The notes beneath the pieces were generated by a model that saw nothing but the letters and a program-made list of their open reading frames with translations, was not told the origin of the DNA and searched no databases. From JAHBXL01 sp964409775 (GTDB lineage: Bacteria > Planctomycetota > Phycisphaerae > Phycisphaerales > UBA1924): DNA of 64,000 nt. Every line of letters starts with the position of its first letter. The stretch's first letter is position 1. The DNA is taken from assembly GCA_964409775.1 (NCBI GenBank), contig CAYPEI010000004.1:124001-188000 (forward strand), in the 5' to 3' direction. Position numbers and translations under genes: made by a program. Positions 15,758 through 25,584 of the stretch are shown here, piece after piece.

Positions 15758-16648
15758 TCAGAGGGATGCGCCGCGCCGGGCAAGGCGGACTTCCAGTTCG
15801 GAGCGGAGTTTCTCCGGCGTGAGCCCCTGCTCAAGCCGGCCGCGCTCCGCGATGCTGATCGTCCCGGTTTCCTCGCTGACCGCGACCACCAGCGCATCGC
15901 CCTCTTTCGTGACGCCGACGGCCGCGCGGTGGCGAGAGCCCAGCGAAGGGTCGGGCATCTCGTCGGGCTCGGCCAGGGGAAGTTGGACGCCGGCCGCGGT
16001 GATCTCCGCGCCCTTGATGATGACGGCCAGGTCGTGCAGCGCCGAGCCGGGGAAGAAGATCGTCTGCAGCAGGCGCGCGGTGACGCGTCCGTGGATCGCT
16101 GTGCCGCCCTCCACCAGCCCCTTCAGAGACGTCTCGCGCTCAAAGACGATGAGGCCGCCGAAGCGGGCCTTGCTGAGATAGGCGGCCGCCTGGCTGACGG
16201 CCGCGGCGACATCCTGCACCCCGCCGGAATGGCCGCGACGGAGGATGGGCGCCTCGCCAAGGCGGATGAGACCGCGCCGGAGTTCAGGCTGGAAGACGAC
16301 GATCAGGGTGATGGCCAGCAGGGTGAGGAAGTTCTCGTAGAGGAACTTGAGCCGCTGGAACGACTCCGCCTGCCCGAGGATCCGGACCAGCAGGGTGGCC
16401 ATGACGACCAGTACGAGCGTTCCCTTGAGCGCTCCCGCCGCCCGCGTTCCCTGGACAAACCGCACGACGATGAACGCGACGATCCAGATGACCGCGATTT
16501 CGAGCGCGACCTGCCAGAACGAGTAGGTGTTGAGCCTCTGCACGAGGCGGTGGGACTTCGCGAAAAAGTGCTCGGTCCAGGTTGGGTCAGCGCCCGACTG
16601 CGCCCACAGCAGGGCGGAGGTGAAGAACTGGGAGCGATCGGCGAGCAT
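15758..16648 (-). CDS. cdaA: membrane diadenylate cyclase CdaA (c-di-AMP synthase) with altered DGA motif
   Basis: The product has 296 residues. N-terminal hydrophobic segments (about 45-65, 75-92 and 106-120) are followed by a DAC domain (about 125-290). It condenses two ATP to c-di-AMP, a second messenger for turgor and wall homeostasis. Family motifs are clear: FQPELRRGLIRLG, LHDxAVIIKG, LGSRHRAAVG with the RHR motif at 239-241, and VSEETGTISIA. The metal/ATP-binding DGA motif reads D206-L207-A208, a Gly-to-Leu change directly visible in the codons at 16025-16033. The Asp is kept, so activity may persist but deserves testing. ATG 16648 is chosen because the further upstream start would overlap the promoter of the divergent gene. 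Downstream ybbR supports the identity. Confidence 0.9.
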   Translation of the reverse strand: MLADRSQFFTSALLWAQSGADPTWTEHFFAKSHRLVQRLNTYSFWQVALEIAVIWIVAFIVVRFVQGTRAAGALKGTLVLVVMATLLVRILGQAESFQRLKFLYENFLTLLAITLIVVFQPELRRGLIRLGEAPILRRGHSGGVQDVAAAVSQAAAYLSKARFGGLIVFERETSLKGLVEGGTAIHGRVTARLLQTIFFPGSALHDLAVIIKGAEITAAGVQLPLAEPDEMPDPSLGSRHRAAVGVTKEGDALVVAVSEETGTISIAERGRLEQGLTPEKLRSELEVRLARRGASL

Positions 16649-16737
16649 GGATCGTGCGGTCCGTTGAGGCGGTGCGGCTGGTCGGGCGAGTGTACCCCGC
16701 GGCCCGACACTGCGCACGATCGGTACTATCGTCCGCC

Positions 16738-17001
16738 GTGCCGTACAAAGTCGTTCGATTCCAGCCGACCCCGAACCCCAACGCGCTCAAGTGCATCCTC
16801 GATGGTGCGCTGCCCGAGCCCATCCGCTCCTACCGCTCGGCGGATCAGGCCAAGGACGACCCGCTGGGCCGGGCCCTCTTCCAGATCCCCGGGGTGACCA
16901 GCCTCCTGCTCTCGGGCCAGTGGCTGACCGTGAACAAGGCCGAGGGCTCCGACTGGGGCGTCATCAAACCCGCGGTTCAGGCCGAACTGCTCAAGGCGTA
17001 G
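16738..17001 (+). CDS. Nfu_N / NifU N-terminal-domain protein
   Basis: A small 87-residue protein matching the Nfu N-terminal domain family (RFQPTPNPNALKCILDGAL near the N-terminus, then DPLGRALFQIPGVTSLLLSG and FV/L-type strand WLTVNKAEGSDW). In other bacteria this domain precedes the CxxC iron-sulfur scaffold of NfuA; here the scaffold domain is absent, so the protein is probably a stand-alone accessory in Fe-S handling. The start is a GTG at 16738, directly before the first conserved strand; it is divergent from cdaA by 89 bases. mnmE follows after 4 bases, implying co-transcription. Confidence 0.75.
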   Translation: MPYKVVRFQPTPNPNALKCILDGALPEPIRSYRSADQAKDDPLGRALFQIPGVTSLLLSGQWLTVNKAEGSDWGVIKPAVQAELLKA

Positions 17002-17005
17002 GGCC

Positions 17006-18406
17006 ATGACGCGAGCAGCCGGCCAGAGCGGACCTTCGCGGCCGGGCTTCGGCCACGACACGATCGTCGCGCCGGCCTCGGGCCCGGGACGGAGCGCGCG
17101 GGCACTGATCCGGATGAGCGGGCCCGCGGTGGGGGAGTTGCTGGCCACGCACGTCGTGCCTGCGCCCGAAAGGGCCTGGGCGGTCCGGCGGGCGAGGATC
17201 CGACTGTCGCCGCCGGGGGCCGAGTTGCCCTGCCTCGCGGTCCGATTCGACGGGCCGCGGTCGTTCACCGGCGAGGATGTGGCCGAGTTGCTGGTGCCGG
17301 GCAATCCGTCCCTGGTCGAGCGCATCGTGTCGATGCTCGTGGGCCACGCCGGTGTTCGGCTTGCGCTTCCAGGGGAGTTTTCCGCCCGGGCGTACCTGGC
17401 GGGCAAGATGACGATCGAACAGGCCGAAGGCATCGCCTCGGGAATCGCGGCCCAGACCGATTCCCAACTCGCCGCGGCGGGGCGGCTCCTGGACGGCACC
17501 CGCGGGCGGGAGTACCGGGCATGGGCAGAGGAACTGGCGACGCTGCTGGCGCTCGTCGAAGCCGGGATCGACTTCTCCGATCAGGAGGACGTCGTGCCGA
17601 TCGCCCCGGATGAACTCCGGCATCGCACCACGGCGCTCAGCGCGAGAGTCGGGCAGGCGCTCGGGTCGACCGCATCATGGGAGCGTGCCGGTGGGCGGCC
17701 GCGGGCGGTGCTCGTCGGAGAGCCGAACGCGGGAAAGAGCACGCTCTTCAACGCGCTGCTCGGCCGGCGGCGATCGGTGACGTCGGATCTGGCGGGCACC
17801 ACCCGTGACGCGATCGCCGAGGAACTGGAGTTGTCGGCGGATGCTCCCGGTTCGGACAGCGTGCTGCTGGTCGATCTCCCGGGCTTGGATGCACAGTCGA
17901 TCGCAGGGGGCGGAGCCATCGACAAGGCGGCGCAGGAGCGTGCCCGGACGGAGATCGCGCGTGCGGATGCGGTCATTCACTGCGATCCCAAGGGTCGGTT
18001 TGAACCGAGCCCGTGGGAGAGGCGCGGTTGCCCGGTGGTCCGGGTGCGGACGAAGGCGGACCTGTCCTTGGGCGCCGACGGCGCGGGCCTGGATGTCTGC
18101 GCCATCGATGGCTGGAACGTGCCCACGCTGCGGCGGGCAATCGCCGATGCGGTGCAGGCCGTCGACGCGGAGGATTCGGAGTCGGTGGTCCTGCCGCGCC
18201 ATCGGCGGGCGCTCGCGGCGATGGCCGCGGGGCTCGAGGCCGCCCTGGGGGCGATGCCGCCGGAGGGGGCCCGCGTGCTGGGCTCGCCCGAACTGGTCTC
18301 GGCGAGCCTCCGCGCAGCGCTGGATCGTCTGGGAGAAATTGTGGGCGACATCTCGCCCGACGATGTGCTCGGCCGGGTGTTCGCGGTGTTCTGCGTCGGA
18401 AAGTGA
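17006..18406 (+). CDS. mnmE: tRNA uridine-5-carboxymethylaminomethyl modification GTPase MnmE
   Basis: The product has 466 residues, normal family length. With MnmG it installs cmnm5 groups on the wobble uridine of certain tRNAs. The order is an N-terminal folate-binding domain (DTIVAPASGPGRSARALIRMSG, GEFSARAYLAGKMTIEQAE), a helical domain and an inserted G domain with G1 GEPNAGKST (about 238-246), the switch region TTRD, G3 DLPG and G4 TKAD. The C-terminus ends FCVGK, retaining the family's C(I/V/L)GK catalytic cysteine. The start ATG 17006 is 4 bases after the Nfu_N gene. mnmG is not in the window. Confidence 0.95.
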   Translation: MTRAAGQSGPSRPGFGHDTIVAPASGPGRSARALIRMSGPAVGELLATHVVPAPERAWAVRRARIRLSPPGAELPCLAVRFDGPRSFTGEDVAELLVPGNPSLVERIVSMLVGHAGVRLALPGEFSARAYLAGKMTIEQAEGIASGIAAQTDSQLAAAGRLLDGTRGREYRAWAEELATLLALVEAGIDFSDQEDVVPIAPDELRHRTTALSARVGQALGSTASWERAGGRPRAVLVGEPNAGKSTLFNALLGRRRSVTSDLAGTTRDAIAEELELSADAPGSDSVLLVDLPGLDAQSIAGGGAIDKAAQERARTEIARADAVIHCDPKGRFEPSPWERRGCPVVRVRTKADLSLGADGAGLDVCAIDGWNVPTLRRAIADAVQAVDAEDSESVVLPRHRRALAAMAAGLEAALGAMPPEGARVLGSPELVSASLRAALDRLGEIVGDISPDDVLGRVFAVFCVGK

Positions 18407-18451
18407 GAACCCCGGACGCTCTTCCGCGGCGCGCATGACCGAGAGAGCATG

Positions 18452-19027
18452 TCAGGCAAGCCGGGCCAGCAGGCCCTGGCGGACCGTCGGCCACTCTTCG
18501 GCGATCACGCTGAAGTAGACCGTGTCGCGAACATAGCCGTCGGGCTGGATGCGATGCCTGCGGAGCAGGCCCTCGCGTTGTGCGCCGAGTTTGGCGATGG
18601 CGCGCTGGCTGTGGACGTTGCGGGCATCGCACTTCAGCGTCACGCGGACGCACCCGAGACGCTCGAACGCGTGCGCGAGCAGGAGCAGTTTGCACTCCGG
18701 ATTGGTGCGAGTGCCGCGATGGGCCGGGGCGTACCAGGTTGCGCCGATCTCGACGCAGCGGTTCGGCGGATCGATGTCCAGGTACGAAGTCGAGCCGATC
18801 ACGCTCCCTGACGCACGCTCGACGACGGCGAAGGCGACCGTCCTGGGGTGGGCGATGTGATTGGCGAGCCAGCGGTCAAAGGCCTCGGGGGACCACTCCG
18901 TCGGCCACGACAGGAAGTAGGGGAAGGTGGTCTTCGGCGTGATCGCAAACAGCGCGGCCGCGTCGGCCCGCGCGAGCGGGCGCAGCAAGACGTGCGATCC
19001 GGACAGGGTGACGGGCTCGACGTTCAT
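18452..19027 (-). CDS. GNAT-family N-acetyltransferase (RimJ/RimL-like)
   Basis: The product has 191 residues and matches the Acetyltransf_3 subgroup: VTLSGSHVLLRPLARADAAALF at the N-terminus, a central GSTSYLDIDPPNRCVEIGATWYAPAHRGTRTNPECK region where acetyl-CoA binding loops occur, and the late LKCDARNVHSQRAIAKLGAQREGLLRRH motif ('N..S..A..KLG...EG..R') typical of RimJ/RimL-like enzymes. Acetyl-CoA is the donor; the acceptor, possibly an N-terminal or small-molecule amine, cannot be told. Its ATG overlaps the stop of the upstream membrane-protein gene in an ATGA junction (19024-19027), so the two are translationally coupled. Confidence 0.85.
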   Translation of the reverse strand: MNVEPVTLSGSHVLLRPLARADAAALFAITPKTTFPYFLSWPTEWSPEAFDRWLANHIAHPRTVAFAVVERASGSVIGSTSYLDIDPPNRCVEIGATWYAPAHRGTRTNPECKLLLLAHAFERLGCVRVTLKCDARNVHSQRAIAKLGAQREGLLRRHRIQPDGYVRDTVYFSVIAEEWPTVRQGLLARLA

Positions 19028-19569
19028 CGCCTCGCGACCTCGCGAAGCGGGATCAGGGCGGCCGCGTGCACGGCACGCTGGATGAAGTTCTCGAGCCTGC
19101 CGCGGGTGGGCAGAAGCCCCAGCAGCACCACGACGGAAAACCCGACGCCGACCAGCGCGAGCCGCTCGCCCGAAAGCAGAAGGACGATGCCCGCGAAGAG
19201 GCCCGTTCCCTCGGCGAACGCGGCGCGGACGATGATGGAGTTGACCCAGAGCGCCGACAGCGCCCGCTCACGCGACTCGGGCTCGTCGGAGAGATTCGCC
19301 GCCATCGATGCGGCGCGTCGGGCGAAGGTGGCGCCGAACACCACGAACGTCGGGACCTGGGCCACCATCAGCGCGCCGAGTGCGAGCAGAAGGGGATCGA
19401 TCCCGCCGAAGGGGCCGGCCGGCGCGGCGACTGCGCCGGGAGTCGTGGGCGGCGGCGGGTTCACCGGCCCCATGAGCAGCGCCGCGACGGTCAGACCGAT
19501 CACCCCCGCCAGCAGCGCTCCCACGAGGATCTGCGGAATGCGGACGGCTTGCGAGAGCGCGGGGTTCAT
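19024..19569 (-). CDS. putative four-helix membrane protein of unknown function
   Basis: The product has 181 residues. Four hydrophobic segments are visible: ILVGALLAGVIGLTVAALLM, LLLALGALMVAQVPTFVVFG, a weaker one around SIIVRAAFAEGTGLFAGIVL, and LALVGVGFSVVVLLGLLP. A proline-rich loop (PPPPTTPG) and a short basic cytoplasmic loop separate them. The fold is not recognised. ATG 19569 was chosen because the frame upstream runs into the atpD terminator and lacks features. It is the first gene of a two-gene unit with the acetyltransferase and starts about 100 bases downstream of the atpD stop. Confidence 0.65.
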   Translation of the reverse strand: MNPALSQAVRIPQILVGALLAGVIGLTVAALLMGPVNPPPPTTPGAVAAPAGPFGGIDPLLLALGALMVAQVPTFVVFGATFARRAASMAANLSDEPESRERALSALWVNSIIVRAAFAEGTGLFAGIVLLLSGERLALVGVGFSVVVLLGLLPTRGRLENFIQRAVHAAALIPLREVARR

Positions 19570-19601
19570 GCACGATTGTTGGCAATTCGGTGCCGGCGCG
19601 T

Positions 19602-19636
19602 TCAAAGAAAAACCCCGGGCCTGCGCCCGGGGTTTC
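19602..19636 (-). terminator. Rho-independent terminator after atpD
   Basis: A perfect 11-base stem, AAACCCCGGGC (19610-19620) with GCCCGGGGTTT (19625-19635), has a CTGC loop. On the minus strand it runs into TTTTCTTTG. It sits 32 bases past the atpD stop, separating atpD from the following membrane-protein gene. Confidence 0.9.
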
Positions 19637-19667
19637 AAGAGGTGCACTCTGGTCACGAAACGCGAGA

Positions 19668-21107
<1,440 letters not shown>

Positions 21108-21390
21108 GTCGCGCTCCGATGCCTCCGTCATGCCCCGAAGGGGGTAGGGGAGGGGTGGGGGATAAGGGGCCGAAGGATAGCTACCAGTCACCGAAGAGTG
21201 AATCAGTGGGCGGCATCGGAAGTTCAGCTTTGGCGCAATCCAGAGGAAGGGTTGGGGCCAGCGAGTGACGAAATGGGCAGGGCTAGCCCCGAAATCGGGC
21301 CCCAACCAGAAACAAGGACTCCACAAACGGACGGGGTCCCCGGGTGCGTGGTACCCGACCCATGTTTGAACGGATCAGAACGACGGCCCA

Positions 21391-22743
21391 TCACCGCGGA
21401 AAGGTTGCGGGCGAAGCAGTGCTTGGTTGATTCGCGTTGGGTCGGGTATCGGCTGATGTGCTCTGATCGACCGCGTGATTTGGCGGCCACGACAAGCTTG
21501 TGCCGCCATCATGTTGTGCTCCCCAAGCACGACTGCTGTGTCCCCAGTGATTGGCGGGCCAGGTTGCTGAAGTCGGTCGATTGTGCGTCTCTTGACCGAC
21601 AAAGCGTGCAGGAGATCGCCAATCGCGCTTTGGTTCATATGTGGCGTGGATCCAAGCCTCTGGTGACTGGAGAGGTTTGATCAAGTTTTCAAGTTCGGCT
21701 TCTAGAGCCGGCCCTGAGTCATAGTCCCGGTAAGGACTGATGGCAACGCGTTGACCTGACAGGTTGAGGAAGTTGCCATGCTCGTCGATGCCGCCTGCGT
21801 CGGCAACGTACGGGTAAGCCTCACGCAGAATGTCGCCGATCGGCAATCGCGGCGGCACCTGGTCGAACGGACCGTCGTACCACGTGTTGAGCATGATCTC
21901 GCGACGATGAACCCCGACCAAAATCAGCCTGCCGGTGTTGGGGTGTCGTACGAAGCAAAACCGGGAACGATCGCCGAACCAAGTCTCCAACTTGCTGCTG
22001 CCTCCGCGGCTCCACTTTTCCGGGAGCGGCTTGGCCGGATTCAACACGTAGTAGAACGATCGTCCGGGTTTCCAGTAGATCAGGTGCAGAAAATAGCCGG
22101 ACTCGTCGCGAATGCCCGAGATCCACTGCTCGCCTTCGAGCAAGGCAAATGTCGGGGTCTCAAACGCCTCGCGGTCGAGTACGAAGATTCTTCGCAGTCC
22201 ATCGAGGCGCAACTCGACTCGACGATCGTCGTCGCTGAGCGAGATGTGGATGCCATCGTGACCCGAATGAAACTGAGCGGTCACCAAGTCAGCTTGGTTG
22301 AATGCGTCAAAGTAGCCAACGGAAATGGCTCCGGCCTCGACATCGACAAATCGGATATTGCCGCTGACAAGCCTGCCTCCGAGCGGGAATCGGTAGTAGT
22401 AGTACCGTTCGCTTGGGTAAACTGCGACCGTCTCCGGCGAGGATTGAAGCACAAAGCGGAGCACCGAACTCGCGTCGAAGAAGTCCACTGCGAGTTGGTG
22501 GTTGGACATCGACTCGAAAGGTCCGGAGTCGCCGCGCCACTGCTCAATGCTCTGTGAGTTGAACTCGACTAGACAATCTGTGGTTGTGGGGCGGGTCACA
22601 GGAGACCACGACCGACAGCCAAGGGCGAGCAGTGCCAGAAGGATGAGCGTTGGAGTAGTTGCACGACGCGTGAAACTGAACCAAGCTTGGGACACTCGAT
22701 GCCGAACTGCATTCGCAGGAAATGTCATGAGCACATGGGTCAT
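21391..22743 (-). CDS. lipoprotein with C-terminal WPxxH repeats
   Basis: The product has 450 residues. The N-terminus has a hydrophobic segment and lipobox (LILLALLALGC), so it is a predicted lipoprotein. A beta-rich region of about 300 residues follows (for example YYYYRFPLGGRLVSGNIRF, HDGIHISLSDDDRRVELRL, GYFLHLIYWKPGRSFYYVL) that I cannot assign. Residues about 395-430 hold three copies of a 12-residue unit: WPANHWGHSSRA, WGAQHDGGTSLS, WPPNHAVDQSTS. The same unit fills the C-terminal half of the upstream gene's product. The ATG at 22743 overlaps that gene's TGA (ATGA at 22740-22743), showing translational coupling. Base composition is visibly less GC-rich than in neighbouring genes, consistent with transfer. 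Function unknown. Confidence 0.75.
   Translation of the reverse strand: MTHVLMTFPANAVRHRVSQAWFSFTRRATTPTLILLALLALGCRSWSPVTRPTTTDCLVEFNSQSIEQWRGDSGPFESMSNHQLAVDFFDASSVLRFVLQSSPETVAVYPSERYYYYRFPLGGRLVSGNIRFVDVEAGAISVGYFDAFNQADLVTAQFHSGHDGIHISLSDDDRRVELRLDGLRRIFVLDREAFETPTFALLEGEQWISGIRDESGYFLHLIYWKPGRSFYYVLNPAKPLPEKWSRGGSSKLETWFGDRSRFCFVRHPNTGRLILVGVHRREIMLNTWYDGPFDQVPPRLPIGDILREAYPYVADAGGIDEHGNFLNLSGQRVAISPYRDYDSGPALEAELENLIKPLQSPEAWIHATYEPKRDWRSPARFVGQETHNRPTSATWPANHWGHSSRAWGAQHDGGTSLSWPPNHAVDQSTSADTRPNANQPSTASPATFPR
21454..21561 (-). repeat. three 12-residue WPxxH repeats in the lipoprotein
   Basis: Three consecutive 36-base units encode W-x-x-x-H-x-x-x-x-S-x-x. They match the consensus of the larger array at 22743-23477, linking the two proteins. 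Confidence 0.75.
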
Positions 22744-24062
22744 GGCGGCCACGGGAACTGCGGGACGATTCCTGGGATGTCTCGGAATGTTGTCCACCAC
22801 GAATGGTCAGGTGGGAATATGGGCCAACTGCCTGGAGACGGTTCTCCCCAACTTGTGGAAACGGTGACTGTATGCGTTGACGGCCAAGAGGGCTGAGGAC
22901 CTGGCCACCCATTAGAGGCATAGTTGAGGTGTGCAGGCGGCCAACTGCCACTTGTCCCCGGAGCGTGAGTTGGCCCCCAGCCTCCGGATACCGACGAGTA
23001 GTGGTTTGGCGGCCAGACCATCTGGGAGGCCGACGCCTGGTGAGACCATTTCATGCTGATCGCATCGATATGCACCGGAGGGACCACCATCCTCTGCGAG
23101 TTGCTTGCTGTGTGGTGGGGCCACCATGTGCGCGATGTGTTCTGATCATGGTCGTCTGGCCAAGTAGTCGACGCCGAAGAAGAATGCCCAGCTGGCCAAT
23201 GACCGCTGACACCGACAGCATGTGGTGGAGGACTTGCGGCAGATGCGATAACTCCATGTGCGGGTGGCGAAGTCCAAGTGCGGGACATATCCCACATGTG
23301 ATTGGCCGGCCATGTCTTGCTAACTCGAGCTTCGTGTTCAGGCCACGACGTCAAGTTGTTCGAGTCATGAATTGTGTGACCATGCGGCCAATATGTGGAT
23401 GGGGGGGGATAACTTCCTGAGATTCCGGTGAGATGGTTTGGCGGCCACCACGTCGGACGATTGGGAGGCCATGTATTGGAAACCCCTTCAAGGTGGCTCG
23501 TAGGCGCACACGCGCTTGCCATGAAGTGCTCACGTCCAAGCTGCCGGAGCGCGCCGACGTACGTATACGCCTTCCGGGCAATCTGATCGACTTCCGAAGG
23601 CGTGAAGCTTGTCCCGAGTTGCGTCGTAGTTACGAAGATGTCCGCTACATCCTTCAATCCATCAAAATTGATATCGCCTTCAGGCAACTGACTCAACACC
23701 GCTTCAACCGTCGCAAAGACGTCGCTCGTATTGACTGGTTGCCAGTCGGAAGTCGTCTTTCCATATGCTGATTTGAGCAGCTTGCTGATTGCCGCAATGA
23801 CGTCCTCGCTCGTGACGTTCCCGTCGCCGTCAAGATCGCCCAGCGTCTCAAACTGAGGGCCATACAACTCGACGAGCCGGTCGTCCAGGATCATGGCAAC
23901 ATCGACATCGCTGACGGCGCAATCTCCGTTCCGATCACTCAATACCACCGGAGAGGGAGAGAGGTAGGTGGTCAGTTCCGTACGATCCGGCGGACCGGCA
24001 AGCGATGATGTGACGCATACAACGACAATCGAATGCGAAGCAAGATAGCGTGCAATCACCAT
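22740..24062 (-). CDS. secreted Ca-loop protein with long WPxxH repeat array
   Basis: The product has 440 residues. A signal peptide (MVIARYLASHSIVVVCVTSSLAG) is followed by dockerin-like calcium loops: DRNGDCAVSDVD (about 43-54), DLDGDGNVTSED (76-87) and DINFDGLKDVAD (about 130-141). From about residue 196 to the end there are roughly 15 degenerate copies of a 12-residue unit with consensus W-P-x-x-H-x-x-x-x-S-x-x (for example WPANHMWDMSRT, WPAGHSSSASTT, WPDDHDQNTSRT, WPPNHYSSVSGG, WPPAHLNYASNG). Trp, His and Ser are the fixed positions, so a solenoid exposing Trp/His faces is conceivable. ATG 24062 has AAGGAG at ideal spacing. It is coupled by ATGA to the lipoprotein gene. I know of no characterised family with this repeat. 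Confidence 0.8.
   Translation of the reverse strand: MVIARYLASHSIVVVCVTSSLAGPPDRTELTTYLSPSPVVLSDRNGDCAVSDVDVAMILDDRLVELYGPQFETLGDLDGDGNVTSEDVIAAISKLLKSAYGKTTSDWQPVNTSDVFATVEAVLSQLPEGDINFDGLKDVADIFVTTTQLGTSFTPSEVDQIARKAYTYVGALRQLGREHFMASACAPTSHLEGVSNTWPPNRPTWWPPNHLTGISGSYPPPSTYWPHGHTIHDSNNLTSWPEHEARVSKTWPANHMWDMSRTWTSPPAHGVIASAASPPPHAVGVSGHWPAGHSSSASTTWPDDHDQNTSRTWWPHHTASNSQRMVVPPVHIDAISMKWSHQASASQMVWPPNHYSSVSGGWGPTHAPGTSGSWPPAHLNYASNGWPGPQPSWPSTHTVTVSTSWGEPSPGSWPIFPPDHSWWTTFRDIPGIVPQFPWPP
22743..23477 (-). repeat. WPxxH protein-level repeat array
   Basis: About 15 degenerate 36-base units code for W-P-x-x-H-x-x-x-x-S-x-x. Several units deviate in length (11 or 14 residues) or lose the Trp, but the H-to-S spacing of five is mostly constant. 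DNA identity between units is low while the protein pattern is kept, which indicates selection on the repeat rather than recent duplication. Confidence 0.8.
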
Positions 24063-24072
24063 GCCAATGCTC

Positions 24073-24093
24073 CTTGTACGAAAAGTGTACAAG
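24073..24093. promoter_or_regulatory. perfect inverted repeat upstream of the WPxxH gene pair
   Basis: CTTGTAC (24073-24079) and GTACAAG (24087-24093) form a perfect 7-base inverted repeat with spacer GAAAAGT. It starts 10 bases upstream of the start codon at 24062 and includes the ribosome-binding AAGGAG on the minus strand. It could be an operator or an mRNA hairpin that hides the ribosome-binding site. Confidence 0.5.
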
Positions 24094-24108
24094 AAAGCGA
24101 GGTCCCCG

Positions 24109-25458
24109 TCAAGCAGAGTGTTTGTAGCTGTCTTGAACGGATTGCGTAGGGGGTCGGAGATAGGTCACGCTCCGCCAGACCCATTCCATCGGTCCGATGC
24201 GGAAGGCTCGCATCCAGAGGACGCTGATGATGCACTGGCAGGCGAAGATTCCCAGCACGAATGCACAGCGTTCGGGGCGGCTCCAGCTCCCGAAGTGCGC
24301 CAGGCCCCAGTAATAGAAGACGAACGTTGAGATGACGGTCTGCGAGAGGTAGTTGGTCAGCGCCATCCGGCCGACATTGGACAGGACAAACGTGATGGGC
24401 CTGGCGATGCCGCGGCGCACGAGCAGCGCAAACGTGCAGAGGTACATGAGGCTGACCAGCGGTCCGCAGGTCATGAGCAGCACACCGGAAAGGCCGGCCG
24501 ACCACCACTGCATGCCGACCCATCTGGGCAGCATCGCCGAGACAAACGCCCCCGGAAGGCCGACCAGCACGCCGAGCAGCAGGAGGTGAACGTGCCATCG
24601 ATCGCCGGCAGCGCTGAAGAGGCCGAGTTTCAGCAGGGCCGCGCCGATGAAGAACATGCCCAGCACGTGCCAGCCGAAGCCGAGAACATAAAACACCAGG
24701 CACATGCCCCACGTGAGCGCCCGCGCAAGGAAACTCTGCACCCACGGCCCGTCGCGATAGGCGCGGGTCTCGCCCTCCAGCCAGTCCGGCGACTCCGGGC
24801 CGCCCTGAAGGCCGTCGGTCAACTGCCTGATCGGTGATCGGGTCTCGGGCGGCGCGGGCTCCGCGTCGGCCGACGTCCGCGCGGCGAGCCGTTCCTTCTG
24901 TGCCGCCGCGGCCGCGCCCGACAGCGAGCCCAGCCCGCCCTGCAGGGCCGCGGCGAACAGGACCAGCGCCGCGCCGATCCCCAGAAGCACCCGCGGGTCG
25001 ATGCGAACGCACAACATGAGGATCAGTCCGGCGATGCTGTAGACAAACAGGATGTCGCCGTACCAGAGCAGCAGGGCGTGCGAGAGACCCATGATGAACA
25101 GCCAGAGTTGCCTGCGGATGTAGATGGCGTAGAAGTTGCCGCCGCGGGAGGTCACGCTCTGCATCTGCAGCGCGAGCCCCATGCCAAAGAGCATGGAGAA
25201 CAGGGGGTAGAACTTGCCCTCGCAGAAGATCTTCACGAACGAGAAGCAGAGCGTTGTCAACGCGTCGCTGCTCTCGGCGGAGGGAGCGATGAACCTGCCG
25301 AAGGGCTCGCCGAAGGACTGGATGTTGACAAAGAAGATCCCCAGCAGCGCGAACCCGCGAGCCACATCGATCGCCAGGAGTCGGCTCGCGGTGGGGGCGA
25401 GACGGGGGGCGGGCTGTGGGGGGAGGGCAGAAGGGGCGGCAACCGCGGCATGATCCAT
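24109..25458 (-). CDS. DUF418 (YeiB-like) polytopic membrane protein
   Basis: The product has 449 residues. It has the family N-terminus RLLAIDVARGFALLGIFFVNIQ, then around nine to ten transmembrane helices, and the C-terminal DUF418 block: FVLSNVGRMALTNYLSQTVISTFVFY, then CQCIISVLWMRAFRIGPMEWVWRSVTY. DUF418 proteins are acyltransferase-like membrane proteins, probably modifying an envelope component; the substrate is unknown. A charged, proline/alanine-rich loop (about residues 170-245) is longer than usual. ATG 25458 puts about 25 polar residues before the first helix; the longer upstream frame adds only low-complexity sequence. The gene ends 46 bases upstream of the WPxxH operon start on the same strand. 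Confidence 0.85.
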   Translation of the reverse strand: MDHAAVAAPSALPPQPAPRLAPTASRLLAIDVARGFALLGIFFVNIQSFGEPFGRFIAPSAESSDALTTLCFSFVKIFCEGKFYPLFSMLFGMGLALQMQSVTSRGGNFYAIYIRRQLWLFIMGLSHALLLWYGDILFVYSIAGLILMLCVRIDPRVLLGIGAALVLFAAALQGGLGSLSGAAAAAQKERLAARTSADAEPAPPETRSPIRQLTDGLQGGPESPDWLEGETRAYRDGPWVQSFLARALTWGMCLVFYVLGFGWHVLGMFFIGAALLKLGLFSAAGDRWHVHLLLLGVLVGLPGAFVSAMLPRWVGMQWWSAGLSGVLLMTCGPLVSLMYLCTFALLVRRGIARPITFVLSNVGRMALTNYLSQTVISTFVFYYWGLAHFGSWSRPERCAFVLGIFACQCIISVLWMRAFRIGPMEWVWRSVTYLRPPTQSVQDSYKHSA

Positions 25459-25584
25459 GGCGACATTCTCCGGGACCGCTCGGGGGGGAGGGGGGCGGGT
25501 TTCGGTCGGAGCGGCGCTCGTCGTGGATGCGCGGCGATGGCCCAGCCTATGGCAACCAGGGCTGCGGCGGGAAACGCGGCGCAT

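Noticed and set aside
21391..24062. WPxxH region as a PKD/HYR-type 'LWPPNHK' domain
   Set aside because: The single WPPNH motif of those domains occurs once per about 90 residues; here units repeat every 12 residues with a fixed His-Ser spacing.
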